NCBI GenBank assembly: GCA_963748105.1
Contig: CAVVHP010000015.1
Coordinates: forward strand, 1-64,000
Source of the DNA: JAKAGZ01 sp963748105
GTDB taxonomy: Bacteria; Bacteroidota; Ignavibacteria; Ignavibacteriales; Ignavibacteriaceae
DNA length: 64,000 bases
Direction of reading: 5' to 3'
The notes beneath the pieces were generated by a model. The model saw only the letters and a program-made list of their open reading frames with translations. It did not search any database and had not been told where the DNA came from. Made by a program: the position numbers and the translations under genes. Positions within the stretch are counted from its first letter, which is position 1, and every line of letters begins with the position of its first letter. This document shows positions 28,155 through 37,717 of this stretch, piece after piece.

Positions 28155-28904
28155 TTAACTATTTACAACTTCCAGCAATTGTTCTTCGAGCAGTACGGCC
28201 TTTGGAAATAAAAGGTGATTTTCAAGATGAACGTGTTTTAAATGATCTTCCTCAAATTCTTTTAATTCCTTAACACTAAGTTTATAGGTTTCATTATCGT
28301 TTTCAGTTTCTGCATAATTATTTAATAACTTTCTGATCGTGTACATATCTTCACCAACAGACTGATGTTCAAGCTCCATCATATTTATCGGGTTTCCTAC
28401 TCTTCCGAAATAAGGCTTCTCAAATTTAGCTGACCCGCTCTTAACCTTTACAAGATATTTTATGTATGGGAAAATAATTTCCTCTTCTTTCATCATATGT
28501 TGTTTCAGTTCTTTATATACCGCAGAAAATATTCTTGCAACTTCAACCATTTCTGGATGTTCTTTACCATAACTGGCAGCTATTTTTTCTGTGTGTGTGG
28601 TTATTACAGGAATCATAGTTTTTACATATTTATGATGATTATTAATTATGTAATCCACAATAGCATCAAGTTCCCAATCATCAATTTTTTCAGGAATTTC
28701 TACTTTAAAGTCTACTACCTCATCAAGATCATTAAATACATCATTTGATAATATGCTTTTTTCCTCACACACCTGTCTGATTGTTTTTGTACCATTATTG
28801 GCCAGGTCAATATTATATTTTTCAAATATTGCGGCTGCCCTGGTGTTGCCATTAATTATTTGAAAAAGAGTCATGCCGGAATATTTTTTTTCAGTATTTT
28901 CCAT
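28155..28904 (-). CDS. ric: Iron-sulfur cluster repair di-iron protein (Ric/YtfE/ScdA)
   Basis: Ric repairs iron-sulfur clusters damaged by nitric oxide or peroxide through a hemerythrin-like di-iron centre. The N-terminal ScdA domain (MTLFQIINGNTRAAAIFEKYNID) is followed by the hemerythrin region with the HHKYV, HTEKIA, H-M-M-K-E-E, ELEHQSVGEDM and EEDHLKHVHLENHLLFPKA metal-ligand motifs. I use the ATG at 28904 (MENTEKK), which has AGGAG seven bases upstream; an earlier in-frame start adds 11 residues without a ribosome site. This gives 249 residues. The Rrf2 regulator and polyferredoxin genes lie upstream on the same strand. Confidence 0.92.
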   Translation of the reverse strand: MENTEKKYSGMTLFQIINGNTRAAAIFEKYNIDLANNGTKTIRQVCEEKSILSNDVFNDLDEVVDFKVEIPEKIDDWELDAIVDYIINNHHKYVKTMIPVITTHTEKIAASYGKEHPEMVEVARIFSAVYKELKQHMMKEEEIIFPYIKYLVKVKSGSAKFEKPYFGRVGNPINMMELEHQSVGEDMYTIRKLLNNYAETENDNETYKLSVKELKEFEEDHLKHVHLENHLLFPKAVLLEEQLLEVVNS

Positions 28905-29099
28905 TTTTTCTCCTATAATACTCCCCAAAGCAATCAAGGTTTATGCCTGAAATAGTGGAGATTTTATCAATTTAAGTAGCTAATAAACCCTCAAATATGC
29001 GTACAACATCTATTTTAGTTTGTAAATTTTTAAAAACTGAGAAAATCCTTACTGGTTTTGGGAAACCTATTAGCTTCCTACCAGCGTACTGGTTTCATA

Positions 29100-30203
29100 T
29101 TATTTTACACTTTTATCAATAATTTTTGAACTGGATTCTTCGTTAAATTTTTTAACTGCTTCTGTACTAGTCGGATGACCATAGCTATTCATGTTTTCAT
29201 AGTAAATCAGATATTGTTCTTTAGAAATATTATTGTCCCAATTACCTGTTAACATACCGAGACCTGTGAGTAACATGAATATTACCACTACTGCGACAGC
29301 TATGCTTTTTTTAGAAACCTTCTTTTTAGTTACCATTGATTTCAGATAAAGAGTGTCCGCTACCGGGCAGGCATCGACGCAGCTCATACAGGATGTACAC
29401 TCATCAGATAAAACAGTTTTTACTTTATCTACCTTTATATTAGATGGACATGCCTTATTGCAAAGACCGCAATCTATACAGCTAACCGGATTTCTTTTAA
29501 TTTTATTGGGACTAAGAAATGAAAGCAATCCAAGCAACGCACCGTAAGGGCAAAGGAACCGGCACCAGAAATTTTTTATAAAAACAGACAACAGAATAAG
29601 TGAGCCAATTACTATCAGAGAAAACCTTGAAATATCAGCGAAGAAAAAATACATTTTTAAATCAGCTACAATATTGTAAGGGCTATCGAGGAAAAATTTA
29701 ATTGATGTCAGAGTCATCAGAAAAAATATTGAGTAAACAAAGAACCCGAGTAATAAATATTTCAAACTCCTGAGAGGATAATCTATAAATTTTGGCAGGA
29801 CTAATTTTTTGCGGAATAATTTATAAATTACTTTTTCACCGAAATCCCCTATCATCTCAGAAATATATCCAACCGGGCAGAGCCAGCTGCAAAATGATTT
29901 TCCGAAAAGAAGTGACATTAGAATAATTGCAAAGAAAATGAAAAGTCCCGCCGGGTGAGCCGGATGAATTTCACCGGTAGTAAGAAACAAATAAAAACTC
30001 ATAAGCGAGCTGATTGGCAAAAATCCCTCAGCACCGGGCGGTCGGTTATGAAAAGCAGCGGCACCGCCCGATTGTAAATAGTTTGCAAACTGATAAAATT
30101 CTACGCCAATCCAGATGCAGAGTAATGCGAAAGCTGTTTGAATATAAAATCTGTATTTCTGAATCGGCTTTTCGTTATTTCTTATTATTTTTTTCTTTTT
30201 CAT
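29100..30203 (-). CDS. NapH/NosR-like membrane 4Fe-4S polyferredoxin
   Basis: The 367-residue protein has about five membrane helices and two CxxxCP motifs facing one another (SFCSWLCPVGY, CRFLCPYGALLG), as in NapH, NosR and CcoG, followed by two cytoplasmic [4Fe-4S] motifs (CIDCGLCNKACP, CTSCMSCVDACP). Such proteins pass electrons from quinol or ferredoxin across the membrane. Between the Rrf2 regulator and ric it probably supports NO detoxification or cluster repair; no reductase gene is adjacent, so the acceptor is unknown. Confidence 0.83.
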   Translation of the reverse strand: MKKKKIIRNNEKPIQKYRFYIQTAFALLCIWIGVEFYQFANYLQSGGAAAFHNRPPGAEGFLPISSLMSFYLFLTTGEIHPAHPAGLFIFFAIILMSLLFGKSFCSWLCPVGYISEMIGDFGEKVIYKLFRKKLVLPKFIDYPLRSLKYLLLGFFVYSIFFLMTLTSIKFFLDSPYNIVADLKMYFFFADISRFSLIVIGSLILLSVFIKNFWCRFLCPYGALLGLLSFLSPNKIKRNPVSCIDCGLCNKACPSNIKVDKVKTVLSDECTSCMSCVDACPVADTLYLKSMVTKKKVSKKSIAVAVVVIFMLLTGLGMLTGNWDNNISKEQYLIYYENMNSYGHPTSTEAVKKFNEESSSKIIDKSVK

Positions 30204-30246
30204 TTTGTATCAGATATTTTTATCCGATTTAATTCCAAAAAAAAGC

Positions 30247-30679
30247 TCAAAGGCTTTTTACCTTATTCAAAGTTTTCTGTTTGAATTTATCCAGGGTTTC
30301 TTCGGTTAACATGTTATAAGCCTGTGTTCTTAATTCGCCCCAGTTGTGGTGCACCGGGCATGGACTGATCGGGAGAGCAATTCGGAAAGCCGAGCACGCA
30401 GCTGCTAAAAATATCCAGCCCGTCAATTGCGGCGACAACATCGATCAACCTGATTTTCTCCGGGGCTTTGGCCAGCGTAAATCCTCCGTTTTTTCCCTTC
30501 TTCGATTCCACTATCCCGCTCTCAGTTAAGCTCTGCAGAATTTTGGAGACAAACTCTTTTGGGATGCCGAGCGATTTGGCTATCTCATCCGAGGGTATCA
30601 CATTTTCGCTAAGGTGGGCGGCAAGATAAAGAACCGCTTGAATTCCATATTCACACTTTTTTGAAAAAATTACTGTCAT
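30247..30679 (-). CDS. Rrf2 family transcriptional regulator (NsrR-like), one frameshift
   Basis: Rrf2 proteins are winged-helix repressors, often holding an [2Fe-2S] or [4Fe-4S] cluster that senses NO, redox state or iron. The winged helix is clear (MTVIFSKKCEYGIQAVLYLA, IPSDEIAKSLGIPKEFVSKIL). The frame breaks after CSPDQ, but the other frame supplies PCPVHHNWGELRTQAYNML; dropping one base near 30362-30364 gives 143 residues with the three cluster cysteines C-x5-C-x5-C of the family. The gene precedes the NapH-like and ric genes and has an inverted repeat in front of its start, so NsrR-type control of this group is likely. Confidence 0.86.
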
Positions 30680-30685
30680 TTTATA

Positions 30686-30707
30686 AATCAGATTAAATTG
30701 TCTGATT
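30686..30707. promoter_or_regulatory. Candidate Rrf2 operator
   Basis: Inverted repeat AATCAGA, 8 bases, TCTGATT, seven bases before the rrf2-type start codon, where it would overlap the promoter. The palindrome is seen; binding by the adjacent regulator is inferred. Confidence 0.45.
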
Positions 30708-30932
30708 AAAAATAAAAAGAATAGATATATTTGTCAAGTTAATTTTGGAGGGGATTATTTGTCCATTAATTTACTCCCTTTATGCGGCTTAGCGCTGGAG
30801 TATGATCTTCTTTATAGAAACAAAACGACTAATTCTAAAATTTCCCAAATGCCGAATGCGAGAACAGCCTGCCGCGCCCTGGCGGGCTGTCGCCTTAAGC
30901 AATGGTTAGGTACGGATTATCAATTTGCCCAA

Positions 30933-31880
30933 TTATTTTATTAATGATATATCCAGGCTTTCAGTGCTGGATATTGCAGATGAACCGGATGAATATTGAT
31001 TACCGCCAAAAACATATAATGTACCATCAATAATTTGCGTGCCTGCATGCCTTCTGCCAATCATATTAGAATCGAACCTTTTAAACTCTTTTGTCTTTGT
31101 ATCATAGTAAGCCAGAGAATTAAGATCATTATAAGAGCCGACTAACCATATTCTTCTTCCGTCTGATGCAGTACAGTGCGCAGAAGTCTTAATTGGTAAA
31201 TCTCCCAGATGTGTCCAGGTAGAATCCTTAATATTATATGCATCTATTCCAGTCTGCATATATCTGCCGTCATATCCTCCAAGCACATACAGAATTCCTT
31301 CAATAATCACCCCGCTGGTTTGTTTTGCTTTCGGCATATCGGGCAGTCTTTTCCATAAAGATTTCACCGGATCATATTCATAAAAGGAGTTAGAAAATCC
31401 ATAAGAATTTTCTCCGCCAAAGAAGTATATCTTGTTATGCCAGGCAGCTGAACCCGCGCTTATAACCGGGTATGGATTATCCGGCCCGGCTGATATTTGA
31501 TTTGTATTTAAATCATATATTTCCAGACTCCTTACAAAGCCCCGCACATTTGAGCTAATATACTCGCCATTAAAAATATAGATTTTATTTTCTGAGCCTA
31601 TATATTCTGCATTACAATACCTTCTCGGAGTAAGACTATCGCTTAGTATTGACCATTTATTTTCGGCTATATTATATTTATCCATACTGCCTGAAACATA
31701 CGCGGTAGTATTATTGGAGCCACCAACCACGTAAATATTTTTACCGTCCGTTGTACTCCCGAAGCCATAACACTTATAACTCATATCTGCCAATGGTTTT
31801 AACTCTGCTTTCTCAGTTATAAGCGAAGTGGAACAGGAAGCCAAAAGAACTAAAGAGAATAACAGGAATATCTTTTTCAT
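30933..31880 (-). CDS. Kelch-repeat lipoprotein
   Basis: The 315-residue protein has a lipobox (FSLVLLASC) and then a Kelch-type beta-propeller with about six blades (NIYVVGGSNN, KIYFFGGENSYG, ILYVLGGYDG, TLYVFGGNQYS). It would be anchored in a membrane and folds as a protein- or ligand-binding propeller; no catalytic motif was seen. A LytTR-like direct repeat lies about 330 bases upstream of its start. I have no evidence for a specific role. Confidence 0.8.
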   Translation of the reverse strand: MKKIFLLFSLVLLASCSTSLITEKAELKPLADMSYKCYGFGSTTDGKNIYVVGGSNNTTAYVSGSMDKYNIAENKWSILSDSLTPRRYCNAEYIGSENKIYIFNGEYISSNVRGFVRSLEIYDLNTNQISAGPDNPYPVISAGSAAWHNKIYFFGGENSYGFSNSFYEYDPVKSLWKRLPDMPKAKQTSGVIIEGILYVLGGYDGRYMQTGIDAYNIKDSTWTHLGDLPIKTSAHCTASDGRRIWLVGSYNDLNSLAYYDTKTKEFKRFDSNMIGRRHAGTQIIDGTLYVFGGNQYSSGSSAISSTESLDISLIK

Positions 31881-32348
31881 ATCTCATCCTCATTAAAAAT
31901 GTTCTCTCTCAAAGATTCTATTACTACTTTTTGCAATTACTCATATAAAAGGATTACATATCTTTTCATTACGTGTAACGATTTTGCGGCTAACGCGCCC
32001 GCCTTCCGGTAGGCAGGTATATATTCCACAATAATTTCAGTCTAACGTCTTCTTTCACAAATTCCGCTATCTAAATCATGCGTGTAAATAATCATTATCT
32101 TTGCAGGCTTGCGCCCTGCAAATTCTTACACTGTACTTATTTCATACTATGTTTTTGCAAATTCCGGTAATTATATCTGAATAGCAAGGATTTTCTGAAA
32201 GGATTTATTTAAAGGTAGGTTTCATTGAATTAACGGTCAGGAATACCTTAAAAAACCCTCCAATTTTAAAGCATCCCAGAATCCTTTTCGTTAAGTTTTA
32301 TAATACTTCTGATAATAAATATGGGGGATATATGTGAAATGCTCTTTT
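31881..32348. other. Repeat-rich intergenic region
   Basis: No gene is supported. It holds the small repeat TCCGGTAGGCAGGT (32006-32019), a hairpin TTTGCAGG/CCTGCAAA (32100-32122) with flanking GTGTAA/TTACAC, and LytTR-like copy C (32208-32237). Confidence 0.7.
32208..32237 (-). promoter_or_regulatory. LytTR-like direct repeat, copy C (degenerate)
   Basis: On the minus strand ACCGTTAAT, 12 bases, ACCTTTAAA. The spacer matches copies A and B almost exactly, but the second half-site is degraded and it lies far (about 330 bases) from the Kelch gene. Confidence 0.4.
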
Positions 32349-33373
32349 TTATTCTTCTGACAGATTTTTAATGTATTTTTCAAGATCCCTGATCCTGATA
32401 TACCATAGTTTTCCCTTCTTTTCTGCGGGCAGCTTTTTTGTGTTTATCAGCTTTCTAAGATAATCCTGAGAGTAATTAAAAAACTTTGCGGCATCCCTCA
32501 ATGAAACGACAGCCTCCTGGTTCATTTCCACGAACTCTTTTCTGCTTAACCGATTCAAACCATCTTTTAACCTGTTTAAGACAATCTCATCCAATAATGT
32601 TACGTTACTTTTCAGAGCATAATTATTAATAGTTTTTGTAGTTGGCTTCTCCCCTTGTTCAATTTTGCGCAGCATTATTTCAAATTGATCATCTCCGTTC
32701 TCCATAGCTTTATAATATTTATCGCGATCATATTTTTATGTGCCTTTAATAGCTATGTTTACATACCCACAACCTATTAAAATAAATGAGAGTAATATCC
32801 TTCCGGCCCTACCATTTCCGTCTTTAAATGGATGAATAGTCTCGAAGAGTATATGGCTTTCTGCAGCAAGTTTTATTTTATCATATTTCGGATCTTTCAA
32901 CTTTTCATTAATCCAGCCTATAAAAACTTCCATTGTCTCTCTTACAAATACATAATCCAGCGGGGTAAATTTTACTTCATTTACTTCCACAGGTTCAAAT
33001 GAAAACCCCCGAGTTTTCCCTTGAATGAACCAACCTGCTGTTCGTATCTCATTAACAATGTATGTATTTGCTTTATGTCTGATATTCTTAAAGAGAACTC
33101 CCCCTCCTTGTACAGGTTATTTGCATACTCATACAAAGCGCTTGCTGCCTCAAAATAACCGAGAATTGCCGCTGACTTTTCATCGTTGATTCGTTTGTTT
33201 TTGTTTAATACATCGAGCAGTTCATTTCGGTTGGCAAATATTACTTCGATTGCTATTGAGTTTCGAATTTCATCACGAAAGAGAGAATACCACTCACTGT
33301 TTGATACAGCAATTAAATGAATATTCTTCTCTCGGAGCTCTTCGAATTCGTTTATTAATTCTGATCTATTCAT
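32349..33373 (-). pseudogene. Fic domain protein with C-terminal HTH, broken by a frameshift and a stop
   Basis: Fic proteins usually AMPylate target proteins. The N-terminal half (from MNRSELINEFEELREKNI) leads into the Fic core with the full motif HPFKDGNGRAGR. A frameshift (one G missing in the G5 run, minus strand, at 33006-33010) splits the first half from the core, and an in-frame TAA at 32736-32738 separates the core (IKGT) from a continuing same-frame segment KYDRDKYYKAMENGD that runs into an excisionase-like helix-turn-helix (VSLRDAAKFFNYSQDYLRKLINTKKLP). The HTH part has no ribosome site of its own. Read through, the gene would encode 341 residues. If the stop is real it is a pseudogene; if it is a base error it is an intact Fic-HTH protein. 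Confidence 0.75.
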
Positions 33374-33622
33374 ATATTTTCCGAACCTTCCGGACCCTGG
33401 TTTTACAGGAATTCGTTATTTTATAAGTATTTAACAATTTTTCATATTCAATGGGTTCGGAAATCAGGGATAAAAATTATTTACTTGCCGGAATTAAAAA
33501 CTAAGGATCCCTTCGGAAAGTCAATGCTCAGAAGATGCTAATAAGAAGGAATTTTTAATGATTTCCCGAATCCTTTTAGTTAAATTTGCATCATACATCA
33601 GATAAAAAAACAGGGAAATATT

Positions 33623-34060
33623 ATGGAAAACGCTCATTTTTACACAACGACAGTAACCTGGGAAAAAGACAGGATAGGAAATTTAAGCTCCCCTACCCTG
33701 CCGGATATAAAAGTTGCGACTCCGCCGGAATTTCCGAAAGGCGCACCCAATACATGGTCACCGGAGCATATGTTTGTTGCTTCAGCAAACATTTGCCTTA
33801 TGACGACATTTCTTGCGATTGCGGAAAATTCAAAATTTGATTTCAAATCTTTCACGAGTGAAGCAACGGGTAAATTGGAAAAAGTGGACGGTAAGTTTAT
33901 GATTTCAGAAATAGAATTTAAACCGATAGTTACAATAGATGATGAAAGCAAAAAAGACAAAGCAATAAGGTTGGTCGAAAAATCAGAAATGGCCTGCCTG
34001 ATTTCAAATTCAATGAAATCAAAAGTAATATTAACTCCAACTATAAATATAGAAAACTAA
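33623..34060 (+). CDS. OsmC family protein
   Basis: OsmC/Ohr proteins reduce organic hydroperoxides with paired cysteines. The 145-residue product shows NTWSPEHMFVASANICLMTTFLAIAE (first peroxidatic region, with C at NIC) and KSEMACLISNSMKSKV (second cysteine), so both catalytic cysteines are present. It is read on the plus strand together with the zinc-ribbon gene 15 bases downstream. Whether it is an Ohr or a general OsmC cannot be told from this sequence alone. Confidence 0.85.
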   Translation: MENAHFYTTTVTWEKDRIGNLSSPTLPDIKVATPPEFPKGAPNTWSPEHMFVASANICLMTTFLAIAENSKFDFKSFTSEATGKLEKVDGKFMISEIEFKPIVTIDDESKKDKAIRLVEKSEMACLISNSMKSKVILTPTINIEN

Positions 34061-34074
34061 TAGAGGATATAGTT

Positions 34075-34320
34075 ATGCCGATATTTGAATATCAGTGTGA
34101 AGATTGTAATACAAAACACGAAGTACTTCACAAATCATCTGTAAATCAGGAAGAAGTTTCCTGTCCGAAGTGTAATTCAAAAAAGAATAAAAAATTATTA
34201 TCTACATTCAGCGCGTCAATGGGCGGAAGCAGTTATTCCGGTTCATCCTGTGAAGGCGGAAATTGTGATATCCCGGCACCAACAGGTGGCTGCGCAAGTG
34301 GTATGTGCGGATTAAATTAA
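34075..34320 (+). CDS. FmdB-type zinc-ribbon protein
   Basis: The 81-residue product begins MPIFEYQCEDCNTKHEVLH and has a CxxC-x21-CxxC zinc ribbon (YQCEDC, VSCPKCNSKK), the FmdB/RPE family pattern. The Gly/Ser-rich C-terminus ends with extra cysteines (EGGNCDIP...GGCASGMCGLN), which may bind another metal. It is likely co-transcribed with the OsmC gene. Its stop overlaps the stop of the convergent yihY-like gene by four bases. Confidence 0.85.
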   Translation: MPIFEYQCEDCNTKHEVLHKSSVNQEEVSCPKCNSKKNKKLLSTFSASMGGSSYSGSSCEGGNCDIPAPTGGCASGMCGLN

Positions 34321-35282
34321 TCCGCAATATCTTTCATATATAATCTGTCGGCGTGAAGCCGAGCGATTTCGGCTCCGATTATAAAAACCGCAGAGGTGCA
34401 GTATATCCAGAAAGCAACTACAATAAAAAGGGTATACGCACCGTAAATTTTACCTAAATTAGAGAAATTTTGAAGGTAAAAGCCAAAGCCAAGTTTAACG
34501 GCTTCCCATAAAATTGCCCCCCAGAGAGCACCCCATAAAGCTGACTTTCTGTTTATTTTTTTTACAGGTACTGTCAGATACAAAATGCCAAACGAAATGA
34601 AGATGACAATCAGTGACAAAAGTGAAAAGAAAACCTGTGCGAAAATTCCCGACTCAAAAATAGTATTTACAATATTCCAGTTATGAGCAGCCTGTCTAAT
34701 AACTTCAATAATAGGGATTGAAAAGGTTATTACCGTAAATATAATAAGCAGTAATATTATAAGTAAAAAATCTTTCAGCTTGCTCAGGAGTATATTGATA
34801 TTAATCTCAACGCCGAAAACTTTATTGAGAACTGTACGCATACTGCTGAATAATTCACTCGCCGCAAAGAATAAAACAAACCCGCCAATTATACCTGCAA
34901 TTTTTTTATACTGAACCACTTCCTGGATACTGTTAGAAATTATATCCCTTACGAATTGTGCATATTTTGAATACGGTATTACAGCGTCTATCAGAGTATT
35001 TACCTGGCTTTGCATCGACGCTGAATCGAGGACATTTCCCAGCACAAAAAATATTATCAGCACAAACGGGATGGTGCAAAAGAAAAGAGAAAATGACAAA
35101 CCGCCGGCAAAAAGAAAAAGATGATGTTCAGCAGATCTTCTCTTAAGACCAAGAAGATAATGCCGCGAAAACTCCTTAACCTTATGGTAGGACGGTTTGT
35201 AGTGCAGGAACAAACGCAGCCTCCGGATAAGCCTGTAAACTTCTGTCTTCCGAAATTTTTCTGAAATCTTCTTTTTAATCAT
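34317..35282 (-). CDS. YihY/BrkB family inner-membrane protein
   Basis: This 321-residue protein has the roughly six membrane helices and the conserved ALWGALWGAILWEAVKLGFGFYLQNF and GAYTLFIVVAFWIYCTSAVFIIGAEIARL blocks of the YihY (UPF0761) family, formerly misnamed RNase BN. Its function is unknown; a transport or cell-envelope role is possible. It begins close to the purL stop (7-base overlap region at 35275-35282) and shares its promoter with purL. Confidence 0.88.
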   Translation of the reverse strand: MIKKKISEKFRKTEVYRLIRRLRLFLHYKPSYHKVKEFSRHYLLGLKRRSAEHHLFLFAGGLSFSLFFCTIPFVLIIFFVLGNVLDSASMQSQVNTLIDAVIPYSKYAQFVRDIISNSIQEVVQYKKIAGIIGGFVLFFAASELFSSMRTVLNKVFGVEININILLSKLKDFLLIILLLIIFTVITFSIPIIEVIRQAAHNWNIVNTIFESGIFAQVFFSLLSLIVIFISFGILYLTVPVKKINRKSALWGALWGAILWEAVKLGFGFYLQNFSNLGKIYGAYTLFIVVAFWIYCTSAVFIIGAEIARLHADRLYMKDIAD

Positions 35283-37500
35283 TCATAATATGTGGAATTG
35301 TGTTAAAGTAGATATCGGCAAGTTCACTTAACTCAAATTCCATTTTATTATTTACCGAATATTTTTTACCGCCCGTTGTACCAAGCAGCAGAAATTTCTG
35401 ACCTTTCGCAGTAAGTAAATCTTCAAAAGATTTTTTGTTTTCTTGAGATATCGAAACTATAATTCTTGACTGGCTTTCAGAAAAAAACGAAAAATACTCA
35501 CTGGATTTTATCGGTAAATCTACTTTGGCCCCTATTGGCTTTTCATTATTTATAATACAACATTCTGCAATTGCCGAAATAATTCCGCCTTCAGAAATAT
35601 CGTGAGCTGAATTTATAAGTCCTTTTTTTATTAATTCCAGAACCGAATTCTGAACTTTCTTCTCCGTTTTAAGATTTAGTTTCGGAGAATCACCGGCAAC
35701 TTTATTATGAATTACTTTCAGGATATTCACTGCCGCCAAGTTCTTCAAAATCCTCTCCGATCAGGTAAATAAGATCATTTTCATTTTTAAAGTAAGAAGT
35801 AGTTATATTTTTAAGATCTTCAATCAGTCCAACCATCCCGATTGTTGGAGTTGGATAAACAGCCGTATCTGGTGATTCATTATAGAAACTGACATTTCCG
35901 CCGGTAACAGGAGTTTCAAAAAATCTGCACGCTTCCCCCATTCCCTCAACGGCCTGTTTAAATTGCCAGTAATTTTCGGGCTTGTACGGGTTTCCGAAAT
36001 TCAGGCAGTTTGTAATTGCCAGGGGAACTCCGCCGGAGCAAACAATATTTCTTGCAGATTCGGCAACGGCAATTTTTGCTCCCTCTTTGGGATTTAAATA
36101 AACGTAGCGGGAATTGCAGTCGGTTTTGGCGGCAAGCGCTTTATTGGTTTCTTTAATATAGATAACCGCGGAGTCACAGCCCGGTCCCGTAATTGTATTT
36201 GTCCTTACGGTCGAATCATACTGCTCATAGGCCCATCTTTTTGATACGAGGTTGGGAGATGAAAAAACTTTTATGAAGGTTTCCTTTAAATCAGCCGGGT
36301 TCGGGTAATTTTGAAAAATCAAAGGCGCGGGTTTCCTTTAAATATACCGGTTCTTTTGTTTCCCTGTGATAAACCGGGGCGCCTCCGCCCAGCACCAGTT
36401 CAAACGAAGGGAGTACCGCTTTCTCCTCCCCCTGGTAATTGATATGAATCAATCCGTCGTTGGTAACTTCACCGATTATCTCACAATTCAAATCCCATTT
36501 TTCAAAAACATTTTTAACTCTTTCTTCGTAACCTTTTTTAACGCAGCAAAGCATTCTTTCCTGGCTTTCGGAAAGCATAATTTCGTAAGCAGTCATTCCT
36601 TTTTCGCGCAGAGGAACTTTATCAAGATTAATTTTCATTCCTGATTCTCCTTTCGCGCTCATCTCACTCGTTGAGCACGAAATTCCCGCCGCGCCCATAT
36701 CCTGAATGCCGATCAGCCAGCCGTTTTTAATAATTTCCAGCGTGGCTTCGAGTAATAGTTTTTCGGTAAAAGGATCACCAACCTGCACCGAAGGGCGTTT
36801 TGCTTCCGATTTTTCTGAAATTTCCTCCGACGCAAAAGTAGCTCCGTGAATTCCGTCCCTGCCGGTTGATGATCCGACAATCATTACCGGGTTTCCCTCG
36901 CCTTTTGAAGTCGCGCTTGCGACCATGTTTTTCTTAACAATCCCTATTGCCATCGCGTTTACGAGCGGGTTTCCCTGGTAGGATTCATCAAAATAAATTT
37001 CCCCGGCAACAGTCGGAACACCGAAACTGTTCCCGTAATCCCCGATTCCCTTTACAACACCGGCAAACAGGAATCTCGTCCTGGCATCTTTTAAAGATCC
37101 GAAGCGAAGTGAATTTAAAGAAGCGATCGGTCGTGCGCCCATCGTAAAAATATCTCTCATAATTCCGCCTACACCGGTTGCCGCTCCCTGGTATGGTTCA
37201 ACAGCGGACGGGTGGTTATGGCTTTCAATCTTAAATGCCACTGCAAGGTCATCGCCTATATCAACAAGCCCTGCATTTTCCTCACCGGCTCCGACAAGAA
37301 GCCTGCCCCCTTCGCGGGGTAAAGTTTTAAGAAGAGCAATGGAATTTTTATAACTGCAGTGTTCGCTCCACATTACGCTGAAAATTCCAAGTTCGGTAAA
37401 TGAGGGAATTCGACCGAGAATATTTTTTACTCTTTCAAATTCTGCTTCGGTAAGTCCATGTTCCTTCGCTAATTCCAAAGTTACAAGCTGGTTCCTGCAT
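35275..37500 (-). CDS. purL: Phosphoribosylformylglycinamidine synthase, small form, three frameshifts
   Basis: PurL catalyses the amidation of FGAR to FGAM in purine synthesis, with PurQ and PurS. Three overlapping frames carry the parts: MWSEHCSYKNS and ESHNHPSAVEPYQGAATGVGG (N-terminal), SFYNESPDTAVYPTPTIGMVGLIED and GGSEY (middle), and the second AIRS domain with AHDISEGGIISAIAE. Extra C bases (GG on the plus strand) at 37490-37491, 36297-36299 and 35721-35722 explain all breaks; the corrected protein starts at an ATG at 37500 with a GGAAAAA ribosome site and has 740 residues, exactly the small-PurL length. Sequence error is likelier than loss of an essential enzyme. Confidence 0.92.
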
Positions 37501-37717
37501 TAATTTTTTCCGGGAATTATTTAGAAATTCGTTGATTTGTAAAAAACAAATATAACATTTTTATCCCACGCCATTCAAATATGGGGTGTATTAAATACTA
37601 TTTTTGATTAATTTGGAGGAAATTATTGCCTGCGGCTGCTAACACAAAAGGCCGGCTAACAGGATAATCAGAATTAAAATAGGCTGCTTAATCTTTATAA
37701 ATATTTGACCATTTAAG

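Noticed and set aside
30759..30944. Possible integron attC-like site (GTTAGGT and GC-rich hairpin at 30864-30890)
   Set aside because: The end matches GTTRRRY, but no matching RYYYAAC arm is present at the other side and no cassette or integrase is near; only a hairpin is supported.
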